A DNA stretch of 64,000 bases from Brachionus manjavacas (Eukaryota > Rotifera > Eurotatoria > Ploima > Brachionidae), in assembly GCA_019054805.1 (NCBI GenBank), contig JAHQIY010000004.1:3844001-3908000 (forward strand). Direction: 5' to 3'. Made by a program: the position numbers and the translations under genes. The notes below the pieces were generated by a model. The model searched no databases, was not told the DNA's origin, and saw only the letters and a list, made by a program, of their open reading frames with translations. This document shows positions 23,286 to 36,647 of this stretch, piece by piece. The stretch's first letter is position 1. Every line of letters starts with the position of its first letter.

Positions 23286-24863
23286 AAATTATTGATTTGA
23301 GAATTAAATCTAATTGTACAATAATTGTTATTAAAATATAAAGAAAGAATTGTCAGACATATCGTAAATAGCTTCGAAAATATAAATTATAAATTATAAA
23401 CTAGTTATATGATTAAACAAGATAGAGACTAGCTCTCGCGTTTTGGCTGTTGGAATCGTTGCGAAGTTTTCGAAGGAACTTCTGTAAGAAGATATATAAA
23501 TTAAACTTATGTTAAAATAAAATTAAAAATTTTTAAATATCATCATCATTGCGGTTAATTAGAAGATCTTTCATGACATTTCTTGCTTTAAAATTTTCAT
23601 ATTTACTTATACATTGTATTATTTCTGAATCAACTTCATTTTCGTTCTTTGTCTAAATAGATTTGGGTTTATTAGACCAGATTGTCTTTTTGTTTTAAAA
23701 TATTAGTTTAATGAACATAAATCATTTTAAAAATAATTTGAGAGTTTTTTGCGTGTTTCTATACTTGATGAAGTAATTATGTCTTTGGAAAGCTTTTAGC
23801 ATTAATTAGTCAGCTTATTTTGCCTATTAGATTCCATAAATGACAACTTACTATTAATGCAAGTTTGCTCTACTTTGAATATTTTAACCATTCTAAATTT
23901 TAGGAATATAGCTATATTTTCTTATTTTTATTATCCTTCTAATTTTGTTATTTTGGATAAGATGGAGTTCAAAAATTCAAAATTTTTTAACTTAGGAAAT
24001 ACTATAGTTTAATCTTTAAAAAGGTGTATTTATTTATTTATTTTATTAAATTCTAAATATTAAAGATGAGAAACGGCCGTCTCTGTTAGACGTGTTTAGT
24101 TAAAATAAAGTTTAAAAGAAACAAGCTTAGAACTAAGCATAACGTGGGTTAGTAAAACTTTTTGAAAAGCTAAGTATTAATACTAAGCCAAAGATAAATT
24201 TATTGAAATAAGAGACAAAAATTATAAAGTTTTCTTCTGCTGAATCGGAAAGCACACTTAACGCTTAAAACATATAAGTGGTACTTTATCGAATACGTAA
24301 TGTTCAAGTAAAGATATTAATAAAAAAAACTAAGTAAATTTAAAGCAATAATTCAAGCTAAGTTGGGTTTTTTGCTTGCGACATCTTACAGTAACCCTTG
24401 CTATTTTTTTTTAACAATTAATAAATCAAATCTGTGAAATGTTTCATTTTTCAGGAGAAAAATAAAGTATGAAAAATAAGTATTTTTATTTTAATTCAAT
24501 TTAATTAAATAATTAATGGAACGATTTAATAACTTTGATTTCAAGTTATGAATTTAATTTTTATTTAAAAAAATGCTGATCCAGCATTTCATATCATATG
24601 GCAATACTATTTAAGAGTTTAAAGTAATTTTTTACGGCAAAAGAACAAAATTGATTGAGATATTTTATTGTTTTATACTTTCAAAAAAAAATGAGAATTT
24701 TTTTGGTTATATTTTTTAAAATTTTAATATAACTAAAATTTAATAGTGCAACGCTTCGTTACACTTAATTTAAAAAAATTTTAAATTTCTTTTTTTTAGC
24801 AAATTTTCATGTTTATCGTTGAAAATTGAGAAGATTTTTAAGTTAAGTTTTCATTTTTAAAAT
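23286..24863. other. Intergenic, no gene seen
   Basis: A/T-rich. A slightly more complex stretch near 24060-24400 (with GAGAAACGGCCGTCTCTGTT) is not assignable. Confidence 0.5.
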
Positions 24864-25120
24864 CGATAAAATTTCCTGCGAATTCTGTAACTGAAAGATA
24901 TTTTTTGCAAAATATCTTCTTTAATAGTAAAAACTCCAACCTGTTTGGAATCAAATAGACAAAATTGATTATAAGTAAAGCGGATTATACCCAACTAAGT
25001 CCTGAAATTGGTATTAGAGAGCTTAATTTTCTATTTAATCAATTTTCATCTATTGATACAAAAACAATATTTTGCAAAAAATGTCTTTCAGTTACAGAAT
25101 TCGCAGGAAATTTTATCAAA
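24864..25120. mobile_element. Palindromic MITE-like element
   Basis: The ends GATAAAATTTCCTGCGAATT and the following CTGTAACTGAAAGA are repeated in inverted orientation at about 25064-25120. This gives arms of about 55 bp with one or two mismatches. The loop is about 140 bp. No target duplication or coding sequence was recognised. Confidence 0.7.
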
Positions 25121-25402
25121 ATTAAATTTTAACATAAATTTTGATGTTTTTAGTAATAAAAAATAAATAAAAATAATTTTATTTTTATTTTCTTTATTAA
25201 GTTGTATTTTATTAAAAATTGTTCTAATGATGAACAATTTTTTCATGATTTCGGTAATCAAAATACCCTAAATTAAAAAATGAATTTTTAGTCAAATAGT
25301 TCCACAATCTTTTTGAAGAGAATATTTACTAATTAATATTAAACATAAATTACTACGTCAAAATAACTGTCTATTGAACTATGAATTAACTTCGGTTGGT
25401 GT

Positions 25403-28322
25403 TCAAGCATTTTGTGAGTTTTCTAATTTTTTGTCCTTCTGTTTATTCTTTTCAAATTTTTCATAGAATAAAATGATCAATAGGACAATGCCACTAATAC
25501 AAATGCCAACTCCAATTATGTGAAATGATATGGCGTAACCACCAGTATAGTCTACGACTACCCCTAAGACAGGAGGACCACTAAAGCTAGCTAGACCTTG
25601 ACAAAAAAACATCAAACCATATGCATTCACAAAATCGTCATATCCAACTATATTGACACAAATGATCGGTACCAAGACGTCAGACACGCTTATCAATGCT
25701 CCTACAAGATTCATCAGCACCATTGTTATCCAGTAATTGGCTATAAAAAATGGTACGGCTCCGCAGCATACACCGCACAAAATAAGACTAAAGGAATACA
25801 AAATAATTGGGTTTATCTTCTTCGAATCTCCAATAAATCCATAAATAACTTTAAAATAAATAGTTTATTTTCTAAAACTTTCTTAAAATTTGGTTTCAAA
25901 ATTTTTTACTTGAACTGAATACAGAAACAATGCCAACAGCTACGGTAATTGTGCCAGCTTGTGATTGACTCGAGCCATTCTCAATCATGTACGAGTTTAT
26001 AAAATAAAATGGAGACTCGTAGAAAAAACTCAATATAAAATTACAAAATGCGAAAATTGAAAATTTAAAAAGTCTAAACAATTTTAAATTTTCAACTATT
26101 GTGTAATAAATAAACTTTAGTGGGCGTCTAACAGGTTTAATCAAATATTTATATGAATAATTTCCATATTTGGTCCTAGTCAAGCAATTATCACACTCAT
26201 CTTCATCGGACTCTGATTCATCGGACGAGCTCTCGTCCTCCTCTTGATCTTTTCTAATCACGCCTGATTCGCGTCGATTACCTTTGTTCGGATTGAACAA
26301 AATTATACTTCCAGCATTTAAAATTTTGCTGCCCGAAACAGCATTCAAATTTTCCAATTTATCCAATTTTTTGCCCGAAGTCTTGATCGTAAGGACAGGG
26401 GCTTTGGGATCCGAGCTGTTAAAATTTGATTTTTTTATAATCACTACTTGTCTCTTGTTCAAATTGGGACATGATAAACTAACAGCATTAGTGGGAGCAT
26501 TGACTGTGAGTGCACCGGCGCCATGTGGCCTAAGCACCATGATCCTCATATTCAAATTGAGTAAACTTTTGTAATAGTAAACATTGCGAAAATGAATGGG
26601 AAATCGGTATGAATTTTGAAAGAGGTTTGGCACATGATAGACATTTTTTGAGCGAGCAACGGTGTTATTTTGACTGGTGGCATTTATTTTAATGTAATGA
26701 AGTGGGCAAGTTGGTAAATGATGCGACGGCTTGTCTGACACAGAATTTAAATTATTAGCTTTGTTTTTGCAACTACATTTGGCAATGAAATATTTTTTGT
26801 TGGCAATTTTTTGACCATGTTTGGCTATGAACGCCTGGTTCAGAGTGATACTTTTCGGCTTATCTGGCACTTCGCTTTGACCTGTTTCCTTGGGCTTGTT
26901 AAATTTGTTTTTTAAAAAAGCAATTACTTTGTTGGTATTTTGTGGACTGCTTTTGTCATCGCCAATGGATGGTTTGGAGCCTAGCTTTTTGTCTGTATTT
27001 TCTTTGGCTGAAGCTTTGTCCTCAGGGTAAATGGACAAATAGAGTGTGTTTTGCGATCCGGACAGGATTAAATTTGATCCACAGTTGTGAAAATCATCGG
27101 CATCCACAACCACGTATTCATCGTCTTGTTTTTCATGTGACAAAAACTGGTTCTCTGGCTCAAAATCGTCCAAATCCGAGTCCAAATCAGTTGGCACCGA
27201 ACTATTCGGCTTCAGTCCGTTTGTTTCCGATCTGGAATTTCTGAAATCCAATGAGTGGCATCGGCTCAGTGAACTCGAATCGGCCTGACATGACATCAAC
27301 TTTTTGACAGGTCGAATTTGGTCCAAAATTTGATTGCTTTTTAGGCTCAGCTCGCTAGCTTGATAATTGTTTTCAATGTCCAAGTATTTGTTCCGCTCGT
27401 ACAGACACGACTCGGACATGAAGCCAAAATTTTTCTCAACTTTAAAATTTATAAAATTGGCCGACTTGAGCATTTTTTTAAAAACCCTAGGGGTCTTGCT
27501 GGCCTCAGCATGCGCTTTGTTCTCCTCCATTTCTTTTGGCTCGTGGGCATGTGCACTGTGGGCGCTGTTTGCTTGGCTCTCGTCATCGGACTCCGAGTCC
27601 TCACTCTCACTGTCATCGTCTTCTTCGAGCTCCCATTTAAGGGGCCTGAACAAAAGAGCACAAACCACAATGTTTAGCAAAATTCCGCCCAGGATCAAAA
27701 AACAGCCCGATCGGCCGTATATCTCATTTAGTTTGATTATAATTAGAGAAAAAATAGATTGACCCAGAGAGCCGCCACTGATGGTGAGTCCGGCAGCAAA
27801 AGACGGCTTTTCTTCAAAATAGTAAGTAACCACTACCACTGAGCTGACCAGGACTAGGGAAGAACCAAAACCTGTGACACCACCCATTAAAAAGCCCAAG
27901 AGCCAGAAGTCATCGACATAAGCACTTCCGACCATGCCCAAGCTGGCTATGAGACCGCCGAACACTGCTGTTTTTCGGCAGCCGAATTCGTTGGTCAATG
28001 CGCTTGATATTGGACCGGTGAGTTCTTGCAGGGCCGAGATCAGTCCACCAATAAAAGCCACTTTGGTTCTCGACCAGCCCAGGTCTGTCTCCATATTTTC
28101 GAAGAATATTCCAAAGCATCCGCTCAAAAGCGATGCCAGCATGTAGGCAAAAAATGAAGCGGCTAACACTACTAAGCTAAAGTTACAGCTGAACACTGAT
28201 TTGACAGCCAAGCTGCCTGATGATGAGCTTTTTTCTTTGGGTATGTTGATGTTGTCCGGATTTTCGTTTATTAGAACTTTTTTGGTAATTTTTTCTATGG
28301 GTTTGTGAGTTGGTTCGATCAT
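25403..28322 (-). CDS. SLC16 monocarboxylate-transporter-like membrane protein with giant central loop
   Basis: Two exons (28322-25910 and 25848-25403, intron 61 bp) join in phase 1 to 952 residues. The N-terminal half has six membrane segments in MCT order. After TM1 comes GCFGIFFENMETDLGWSRTK, then GPISSALTNEFGCRKTAVFGG, TGFGSSLVLVSS, YYFEEKPSFAAGLTISGGSLG and LFRPLKWE. The C-terminal half resumes with FAFCNFILSFFYESPFYF and ends with GPPVLGVVVDYTGGYAISF. Family members are plasma-membrane proton-linked or facilitative carriers of lactate, pyruvate or related monocarboxylates; the substrate cannot be told here. The TM6-TM7 loop is about 480 residues, against roughly 30-100 in mammalian MCT1-4. 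It contains two acidic clusters (EEDDDSESEDSESDDE; EDESSSDESESDEDE) and a His/Cys patch (HHLPTCPLH). Confidence 0.88.
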
Positions 28323-31300
28323 TTTGGAAGCTCGAGTTACTTGTTGTGGTTTGTTTTGAGCTTAAAGTAGCTGATCGAGATGGCTCTTTGGTTTGCCAGA
28401 TTAGACCGATTGACTGAGCTATACTTTCTGGTCAGGAAAAAATTGAACAAATCAATTAGATTTAATTGATTTTTAAGAGATAAATTTAACAATGTTTGGT
28501 TTTTGGTTATGAAATGTGGTTCATGAAAAACCAACATCTAGGTCCTGGTGATGGCTGTCAACTTTGGTTAAAATAATTTAGGCAAAAGTTGCTGTTTAAC
28601 AGTTGATTTTTTTCTAAATTTTTATTTATGGAAAAAAATCTTATCTGAAAAATAAAATTTAATTTAAAAAAATATAAATTCAATTTTCAATAAATTTAGG
28701 TTTTTTGTTAACAATTTTAGATAATTTTTAGGCGCTCTGTAACCTTAGAAACATTATTTTGTTATTGGAATCAAACAAAGCCTTCAAATTTTAGTCTATG
28801 AATCGAACTAATAAAAATATATCTTTGCTTTTTTAAATTAATTTGAATCTCATTTAGTGCTAAGGTAATTAATTAGTGTCTTTGCCTACGGAAACGCAAT
28901 AGCACCTTTTTTAAAAATCATTATAAAAAAACTCAAACCGTTGATTGCGATTTATTTAATTTTTTTTCAAATCCTCCTGAAAATTCATCATTTAAGAATA
29001 CTATTGGGACACGTGTTCGAACTAGAGCTTGATGTGATAACGAAATGTCAAGCAAAGTCTTAAGATGCAAACAGGTTTAAATCTAAATGTGATATGTGAT
29101 TTTAGTAATCCACTTTTTGATGATGTAAGAAAAAATGACGCCCAAAAATTTCAACTCTAAAGCTTGGCTGGCATTAAAATCAAGTTCCTTTAAAAAAATG
29201 AAAAATAATTTTGCTATTCTAGAAATAAATTATAAAAAAATTATGTTTGAAAACAAATTTGAAATTTTATTACGATGTTTGTATTATTCAATTCCAGATG
29301 ATTAGCATTTGCGTAAAATTCTGAGACACTTGTATAGACTGCATCAAAAAATCTCATAGAACTAAATTTCATAAATTTTTGAGAAATAATTTCCACAATT
29401 TTTAAGCAAATACTTAAATTGAAGTTTAAAAATGCTTTAATCTTGATGAGATTATTTTTTTCTTAAGAGATCAATTCTTCATTTAACAGTTGATACAGCT
29501 TTTTTTAAACTTACATAAATACTCTAATACCCGACTAAGCCATTAAAATTTAATTTAAAAAGGTATTAAAAAATCAACTAGCCTTTTGAAAAAAATTTTG
29601 CTAGAAATCATTTTCAAACTACCCATTAAATTAATTAATTTCTAAAGATAATACTATTAAAAAGTAAGCACTAGCTGAATTAAAATAAAAATGAAAAATT
29701 TTAATTAAATTTCACACAAGAAACACTAGTTAAATGATTGAAATTGTATCTAAATTTCGTCTTTTTTATCAATCTCTCTATTTTTATAAACACACAATGC
29801 ATCATTTTCCGTTCCTGATATTTTTTTTTGATATAATAAGAATAATAAAGTATTTACTGATTTATTTATCGTTTTTAATTTAAATAAGTTAGAATTTTTC
29901 AAAAAATTATTAATAAATTTTAATTTAGCGCAAATTTAAAAATATTTAAATTACTTTGCCGCATAAATTTTTTTTTTTAAAAAACAGCATGTGTAATGGT
30001 ATAAAAAAAGAAAGAATAAAATTTTATGATAATTGGCAAAGTTCAATTTAAAGAACACTCTCGATCATAAAATTTCCTGATAAAAAATAAATTTTTCTGA
30101 TGCAATAATGAATTATTTAAATTAATTTAATATTGCTTGAAAATGAAAATTTTATTTAAATTTTTTTGAAATTAATTTTTTTAATCTTAAATCCTTAAGA
30201 GAGAACAAAAATAAAAAAATCTTAAAAAATTGAACTATCAAGTTAGTTTTAAACACCAACAAAAATTTTTTAACTTTTTAAAATTTATATTTTCATTTTT
30301 TTTTCTAATTATCTTTTATGCATATATAAATTAAGTATTTGCTTCAAGCTAAATATACTCAACTGAATGACGAATTAGTTGCTCCGCCAAAAGAAAAACT
30401 TTTACATAATAACATTCAGTTTGAAAAAGTTGAAAAATTAATTTCGCATTTTAGATTAATTTTAAAGTAATTTGAGACCGAAATGTATAAATTAAATCAA
30501 AAAAGGAAATTTGAAATAAGCCTAGTGTATTTGAGCACCTGATATCCGAAAACAGATATTTCTGTAATTGAAGTGACATTAATATTAAGTAATCTAAAAT
30601 TACTATCGATTTTTAAATTATTAGGTTTCGAAAATTACGCCAATGCAATGACAGATTCATAAGTCTTTATATGGAAGATAAATATTCTCTACATGCTAAA
30701 TAATTGGAAAAATTTAACAGAAGCCTTTTATGCAATAATATTATGTTTCAGCGTCGAAAAAAAAGTTACTTTTAATTCTTTCTAAAATGTTTATCAGACT
30801 AAAAACTTTTGCGTATAAATTTTTTCCTACCATATTAAAGATTCTGATGATTTTTACAAGAAAACATCAAAAATTTATTCAAAATCAATTATTTAGAAAT
30901 ATGTGTGTTTAGTAGAAAAAAAATGAAAATTATTGATTTACTTCTAAAATTAATTTATGACTTGAAATTTTTGTTTGATGCTTATAAAAATAAAATTTAA
31001 ATAATTTTTCTACTTTTAACCTGACCTGTCTAGCCTAATAGAAATGCAAAGTAAAATTTTTGATCAGATTTTAATTTTAAACTTTGACGAAAATAGTTTA
31101 AATAAGAAATTTAATTTTATTACGGAAATAAGAATTTTTAGGATTTTAAAAATGAACTTTTATTTGCAAAATTGCTTATTTTAAAAAAGATTGATACCCA
31201 ATTAACAAAATTTTTATGTGATGTCAATTTGATGACAAAGAGTGATGTACATTGACGAATACTGTTCTATCGCATCAAAGTGGCATTACAAATAAAAATT

Positions 31301-33312
31301 GATGTAGCATTGATTCATAATTATTAAAATATTTTGATTTAACATTAATTTTTTATTTTTCTTAGTGTTTTGCAAAATTTCATTATTTACAATTTAGTAA
31401 ATTAATTGGAAGGTTATAAAAATAATTTTTATATTGGATAGAAATATTTGAAAAGGTATTATCCGAACAGAAAGTATAATTTGCCAGTAAGAATCATACT
31501 TTACTGAAAAGTCTATTTTTTTTCGAAAAAGAATTGCATGTTTTGAATTTTTTTGCTAAAGAAAATGCTAATTTACTTATTAAAATATATTTTTTTTAGA
31601 TGGTAGAATAATTTTAAAATCGATTTTTTCCATCGTTTCTTTAAGTTTTGTTTGCTGCTTTCTTCTGCGAGAAAAGTCTGCTTCTGACCCTTGTACCTGT
31701 TTAATTTGTTTTATATTTTTTTAAGAAAAATTGTCTATATTTAAGCCACATTGACAATTATGTACGTTAAGAGCCAAGAGAGTTTTTTTAGACCCAACAG
31801 GAAAATTGCTACAAAATTGGAAAAATTTAAGCTTTTTTCCAAACTTAGGGTGGCGTCTAAAAGTGCAGCTCATATTCCGAGATTCGCTTACAAAATAAAA
31901 ATGCACTGAAGTAAAAAAAATTAGTAACAGAGGCAGTGTTGAGTTATGAAAAGAAAATCGCTAAACAAAGCAAATCAAAAAAAAATATCATCCTCATTTT
32001 TGCTTACCGAAGCTCCAGAACTTTAGGTCGAAAGTTGGGGTTGTAAAACATTAATAATTCTATACTGGATACTGCTACATTTATACTGAAAGAATCAATC
32101 AGTTTGTCAGTAAACTCTGGAAAATCAGTTAGCTGAGTTTTTTTTGATCATAATCTTCATTCGATTTTAGCTGATCTCTCATTCACACTTTCACAAAAAT
32201 TCTTTCTTTTTTTGCAATTTTTTAAATTCGATTTTTTTATATTTTCTAGTTTATGTACTTTTCCGGTGTGATATTTTTTTCTCAATATGTTTAAAAAAAA
32301 AATTATTTTTTTATCTAACAACTTTTCAGAAACAAATATATGATTTAAAACAAATAAACTGTTAAATAAAATACTTGACACTGAAAGGCACCAATTTTAT
32401 GGTCAAATTTTAAAGATGATGTTCATAAATTATTCATTCGAAAATATTTTAGATATATTTCCAATTTAAAAATTTACCATTCTGAAACCTTATTTTTTTT
32501 TCTGAACTTTGATCTTGTTTCTTGAGTTTGAAAATAAATTTTTTTGAAATTTTTTGTAACTGCTTCGTTTAAATCTCATCAGAAACTTTTATTTTGAATA
32601 TCGATGATCCTGATAAATACTTGAAAATATGCTTTGACGGAATCCATTATTAATTGCTGAAAATATTCCAAACATTTTTCTTGAAATGTTGATTCAGTAT
32701 TATAATCATAAAAAATCAAACTTAGAATGTAACTAAAAGTATAATGTTTTTGAGTGAAGTTTTATTCTCCTTATTTTTCAATTCAGCTAAATTAGAACAA
32801 CTATTTTAATAGAAGAAATAAATTACTTCTGAAAAATACTTCATTCCTACAATTAATTTTTTTAATAAGTTTTTTTGAAATTAAAATAAAAATTAAAATA
32901 AAAATGAGACAAATTTCTTAGAAATCGCACTTTTTTATGTAGAATATTGAGAAATTTTTGGATTCTTTAAATTTCATTCCGAAATTACTTTTAATTATAA
33001 ATGATCACGAATCTTTAGGTCAGATATGGCTTTAAACGATGGGCTGACCAGTTGCAAGAATTTTATTTTTGATTATCTGTGCCAAGCTATGATTCCTTTA
33101 GTCTAAAAAATCAAATCGAAAGGATTAAAATAAATTAAAATCTAAGACACTACAAATTGTCAAATCTAAAAATGACTCACTGTCAAAGATTCTTAAGGTT
33201 ATAATCAGATAAAAAATTCAAGCTAGAAGAACAAATGTAAGCTTTGATTTGAATTTAATATCAAAATTATTTAATAAATTATAGTTAAAATTTTTTATTA
33301 ATTGTTAATATA
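28323..33312. other. Gene-poor intergenic stretch
   Basis: About 5 kb of A/T-rich DNA. Apart from the promoter-proximal part next to the transporter start at 28322, I see no coding pattern, RNA gene or clear inverted repeat. Confidence 0.5.
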
Positions 33313-33404
33313 GGCCTACTAAACGTTGGATTAGTGTCTTGATCTATAGTGTTCGAAGGTAAAATCTAAGTTAATTTCTAAATTTAAACGTTTAGTAGGC
33401 TTAT
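33313..33404. repeat. Inverted repeat (14-bp arms)
   Basis: GCCTACTAAACGTT near the left end is matched by AACGTTTAGTAGGC at about 33388-33402, leaving a loop of about 60 bp. It could be a small foldback element or a chance survivor of a larger palindrome. Confidence 0.55.
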
Positions 33405-33452
33405 TTGTTTGAATAAAATCGACTATCTGAGTAAAAAAAAAAGTGGACTCAT

Positions 33453-33482
33453 AATTGATCCCTCGGAGGGGATCAATTTAAA
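33453..33482. repeat. Short perfect hairpin
   Basis: AATTGATCCC and GGGATCAATT form a 10-bp stem around a loop of about six bases. It is GC-richer than its surroundings. No function is apparent. Confidence 0.5.
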
Positions 33483-33949
33483 CCAGAAAAAACACATTTT
33501 TTTCCTTTTTTTAGCCAACAAAAACCGCCACACCTTTTTTTTTGTAAATTACATGAGCATGTAGAGAATTTTATGCTCTTTCAGAATATATATATTTTTT
33601 TAGTATATTTTAGTTTTATCTTTGAGATTTTGAGTCTTAAAGAACAACAACTTTTTAAAGGGTTTGCTATTTTTGGGACCTTGGGTGTAAAAAAATTTTT
33701 TCTAGCCACCCCCCCCCAAAAAAAAATTTTTTAGGCGGTTTTCGAGGGCGTAGATTACGAAATTTGAGTCAGAAATAAAGAATTCAGATAGCACTAAAGT
33801 TTTGAATTTCGTGAACTTTAAATAATAATTAAATTGAATAAATAAAATTAATAAATTCAAATAGAAAATGAAAATTTATATAATTTAAAAATTAAAATCA
33901 AAATTAATTAATAGAATAGAAAAAAAAAATTTCTATATGACTAGAGAGG

Positions 33950-34030
33950 GTATTTATTTATTAGTTTTTTCTGTACCGAGCTAAAGCTCCTTCAGATTAA
34001 AAAAAATGAAAAAAAAAATTTACAATAAAA
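33950..34030. repeat. Dispersed repeat, copy 1
   Basis: A (TTTA)n start is followed by TCTGTACCGAGCTAAAGCTC, then CTTCAGATTAAAA and an A-rich tail. Related copies occur at 34225-34310 and 44105-44200. Confidence 0.6.
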
Positions 34031-34224
34031 ATAAACGAAAATAAAAATAAATTAAAATTTAATATAAAAGATAATTAAAATATACAAATTGTAACATATT
34101 TAAGTATTAAAAAATTCAGGAAAGAAAGAATAAGATAGCAATTACACAATAAATTCGGGTATTCGACTTATCTTGATTCAAAACCCGCTTTATATTCATC
34201 TACCTGCTTGACCAGAGTAAAATT

Positions 34225-34310
34225 TATTTATTTTTATTTGTCTATCTGTGCCACAATTTTAGTCTAAAGCTCATTCAGATTAAAAATAGAATAAAAAATT
34301 TAAAGTAAAA
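34225..34310. repeat. Dispersed repeat, copy 2
   Basis: Same order as copy 1: (TTTA)n, TCTGTGCCA, AAAGCTCATTCAGATTAAAA, then an A-rich tail. It lies about 200 bp after copy 1 in the same orientation. Confidence 0.55.
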
Positions 34311-35019
34311 TAAATACAAATGAGATTATACCAAAGCCGACTAAAAAAAAATATTATAGAAGGTTTATGGAATCATTCTAAAACCAGTTTCAAAACAGGT
34401 TTTTTTTAAGAAGCTGACTTAAAATAAAGCCAACAATGGAAACCTGTCCAAAAGAAAAGCATTTTTTAGAAAAACACATACCATGCTTTTTTTTTAAAAA
34501 AGAATCGGGTTTATTCCTAGATTCAAATAATTATTTTATAATAGGTGCCCGATTTCGGCCACGTATTTTGCGGTCAAAATTTAGACCAACTAAAAATAAA
34601 AATAAAAAAGCTAAAATTTCTTTAAAATAAATTTATCATGTGACCAGCATATTTCTTATGCGATCGAAAAAATATTGAGTTGAACAATTTCTCTTTTATG
34701 TGACAAAAAGCTAAAAATAACAAACCAAATTAATCTAATTTATTATCATCACATAGATTGTCAAACCATTTGCCACAAACTTCAAATTTTACTTGAGTAT
34801 ACTTATTAATAGTTTAGATGCATTTAATATTCTAAGAATTTTCAAACGTTTGTATTTTACAAACTAAATATTTATATTTAATTTTTGATAATAAAATGCT
34901 TTAAAATTTGAAAAATTATTCCTAACAGAAACAACGGCGTCAAATTCATCAATAATTGTATTTTTTTTATAAAAATAAAATAAAAGAGATAATATAATAA
35001 CTATATAAGTATGAAACTA

Positions 35020-35545
35020 TAAAACTATCTAAAACGACTCTTGAAAAGGATTTAGGCATCTATATTCAAAATGACCTTAAATGGACAAACCAAGTCAGGT
35101 ATTGTACAAATCGTGAAAACCGAATGCTAGGAATGATAGCAAAGAATTTCAGATTTTTAAATACAGACTCTTTGAGAATGTTATATACAGGGCTTGTACG
35201 GCCACACTTAGAGTTTGCAATAAGTTCTTGATGCCCATATTTAGAAAAAGGAATCGTTCAACTTGAAAAAATTCACAGAAGAACAACAAGAATCATTCCT
35301 TTCCTTCGAAATTACGACTATGTTTGAGTTGTTTGAGAAAAGACTTGAGTTTTTAGAGTTAACGGACCTCAAAGTAAGAAGAATGAGGGTTGATTTAGTT
35401 CAGATCTATAAAATCATTAATGGATATGAAAGTGTAATTATTAACTGCTAAAGCTTGTAAAAGCTTAACCCTTTTTGGGTCGCAGTATTTTTTACTACTA
35501 CTGCTACAACTAATAATAACTTTTTAACAAGCAAGAAATAAAAAA
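35020..35545 (+). mobile_element. LINE ORF2 3' fragment
   Basis: Encodes the RT thumb/C-terminal region of a non-LTR element: LEKDLGIYIQNDLKWTNQVR, NRMLGMIAKNFRFLNTDSLR, LVRPHLEFAISS, a stop in place of the usual tryptophan, CPYLEKGIVQLEKIHRRTTR, a frameshift, and VDLVQIYKIINGYESV. An internal deletion joins this to a 3' end with GCTAAAGCTTGTAAAAGCTT and a (TAC/AAT)n tail near 35498-35520. The element is dead. Confidence 0.8.
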
Positions 35546-36639
35546 AAAAATTATTTATTGATATTTGAAATTTTCAATTTTTAATTTTCATGTTTTATTT
35601 TATTGTAAAAATCGGTTGAAACGGAGGACTAAAATCTGTAACATTATTACATGTAATTCTCAAGTTATTTGATAAAAAATTTAAATAAATTTATTTGTTC
35701 TATTTTAAATATTCCAAATTTAGGCGAAGCTAAAATGATATAATACATTCATTAAAATAAACTCTATTGACTTAAGTAATAACTTGAAAAAATTTTAAAA
35801 AATTTAAATAAAAAATATTTGTTGAAATTTTCAAAATTTTTTGGATTAATTTATCAGAGAAATTTTAATCATATTTTTTTATAATAAATATTTTAAGTAA
35901 AATTTAATTACAGTTGAATTGAGGATTTAAGTTCTCATTATTTTCTTTTTATTTTTGGTAATCAAAATAAAACGAAAATAGTCCAAAAAAATCTTTATTA
36001 ATTAATTTAAATTTAAAGAGAATTTTTTTAATAAATCTTTAAAAAATAATATTTAAACCTCAAATCCTGAAACCAAGTCTCAAAGTTTTAAAACGAGCTT
36101 CTTGTGAAGAAGAAATATAACCCATACTCAATTTTCGCTTTTTCAAATAAATTTTAATCTAATTTTAACAAAAATTGACTTAAATTGCCTAATTTTGAAT
36201 AGCCGAAGATAATTTTTCAATTAAACTAATCGGGTTAGCTAAAACCCAATTTAAAAACCAATTGTACAAAAGATCAATGATATTGAACATTTTATTTGAC
36301 TCAAAATAAAGTAAAATGCTGCCAGACCCTTACAGTTAATTCGATTCGGTAAGAAATAATTAAATTTAATTGAAAAATAGAAAACATCTCTGTAGCAATT
36401 GTAAATTATTAGCAATTAAGTGGCATGAAAAACCGCGATTGGGAAAAACAAGTTTGAACAGTAAATTTCAAATTAAATGATATCAGGTGTTGAAATTTCG
36501 AGCATTTAGAACAAAACCGGAAATTCTCATCACAAATTGTGAATGGTGCAACTTTTTTGTTTCCAATTAAGTGTTTATAGCTTTATTTTTTTATGATTCA
36601 AAAACTATTGCAACATGTCAGCTTTCAATTTGATATCAA
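35546..36639. other. Intergenic region upstream of the RRM pair
   Basis: A/T-rich, no supported gene. Confidence 0.5.
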
Positions 36640-36647
36640 TATAAAAG
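36640..36647 (+). promoter_or_regulatory. Possible TATA box upstream of RRM paralog 1
   Basis: TATAAAAG stands about 250 bp before the ATG at 36901. This distance implies a leader of roughly 230 bases. The word is a good TATA match but could be chance in such AT-rich DNA. Confidence 0.3.

Noticed and set aside
26284-28146. Several plus-strand and alternate-frame open frames
   Set aside because: They are antisense shadows of the long transporter exon, with no family motifs.
33453-33482. Bacterial-type terminator
   Set aside because: The hairpin is strong, but the genome is clearly eukaryotic and no gene ends here.
34436-34630. 64-codon frame ending in a Lys/Asn-rich tail
   Set aside because: AT-biased composition, no motif, no splice context and no second copy; likely chance.
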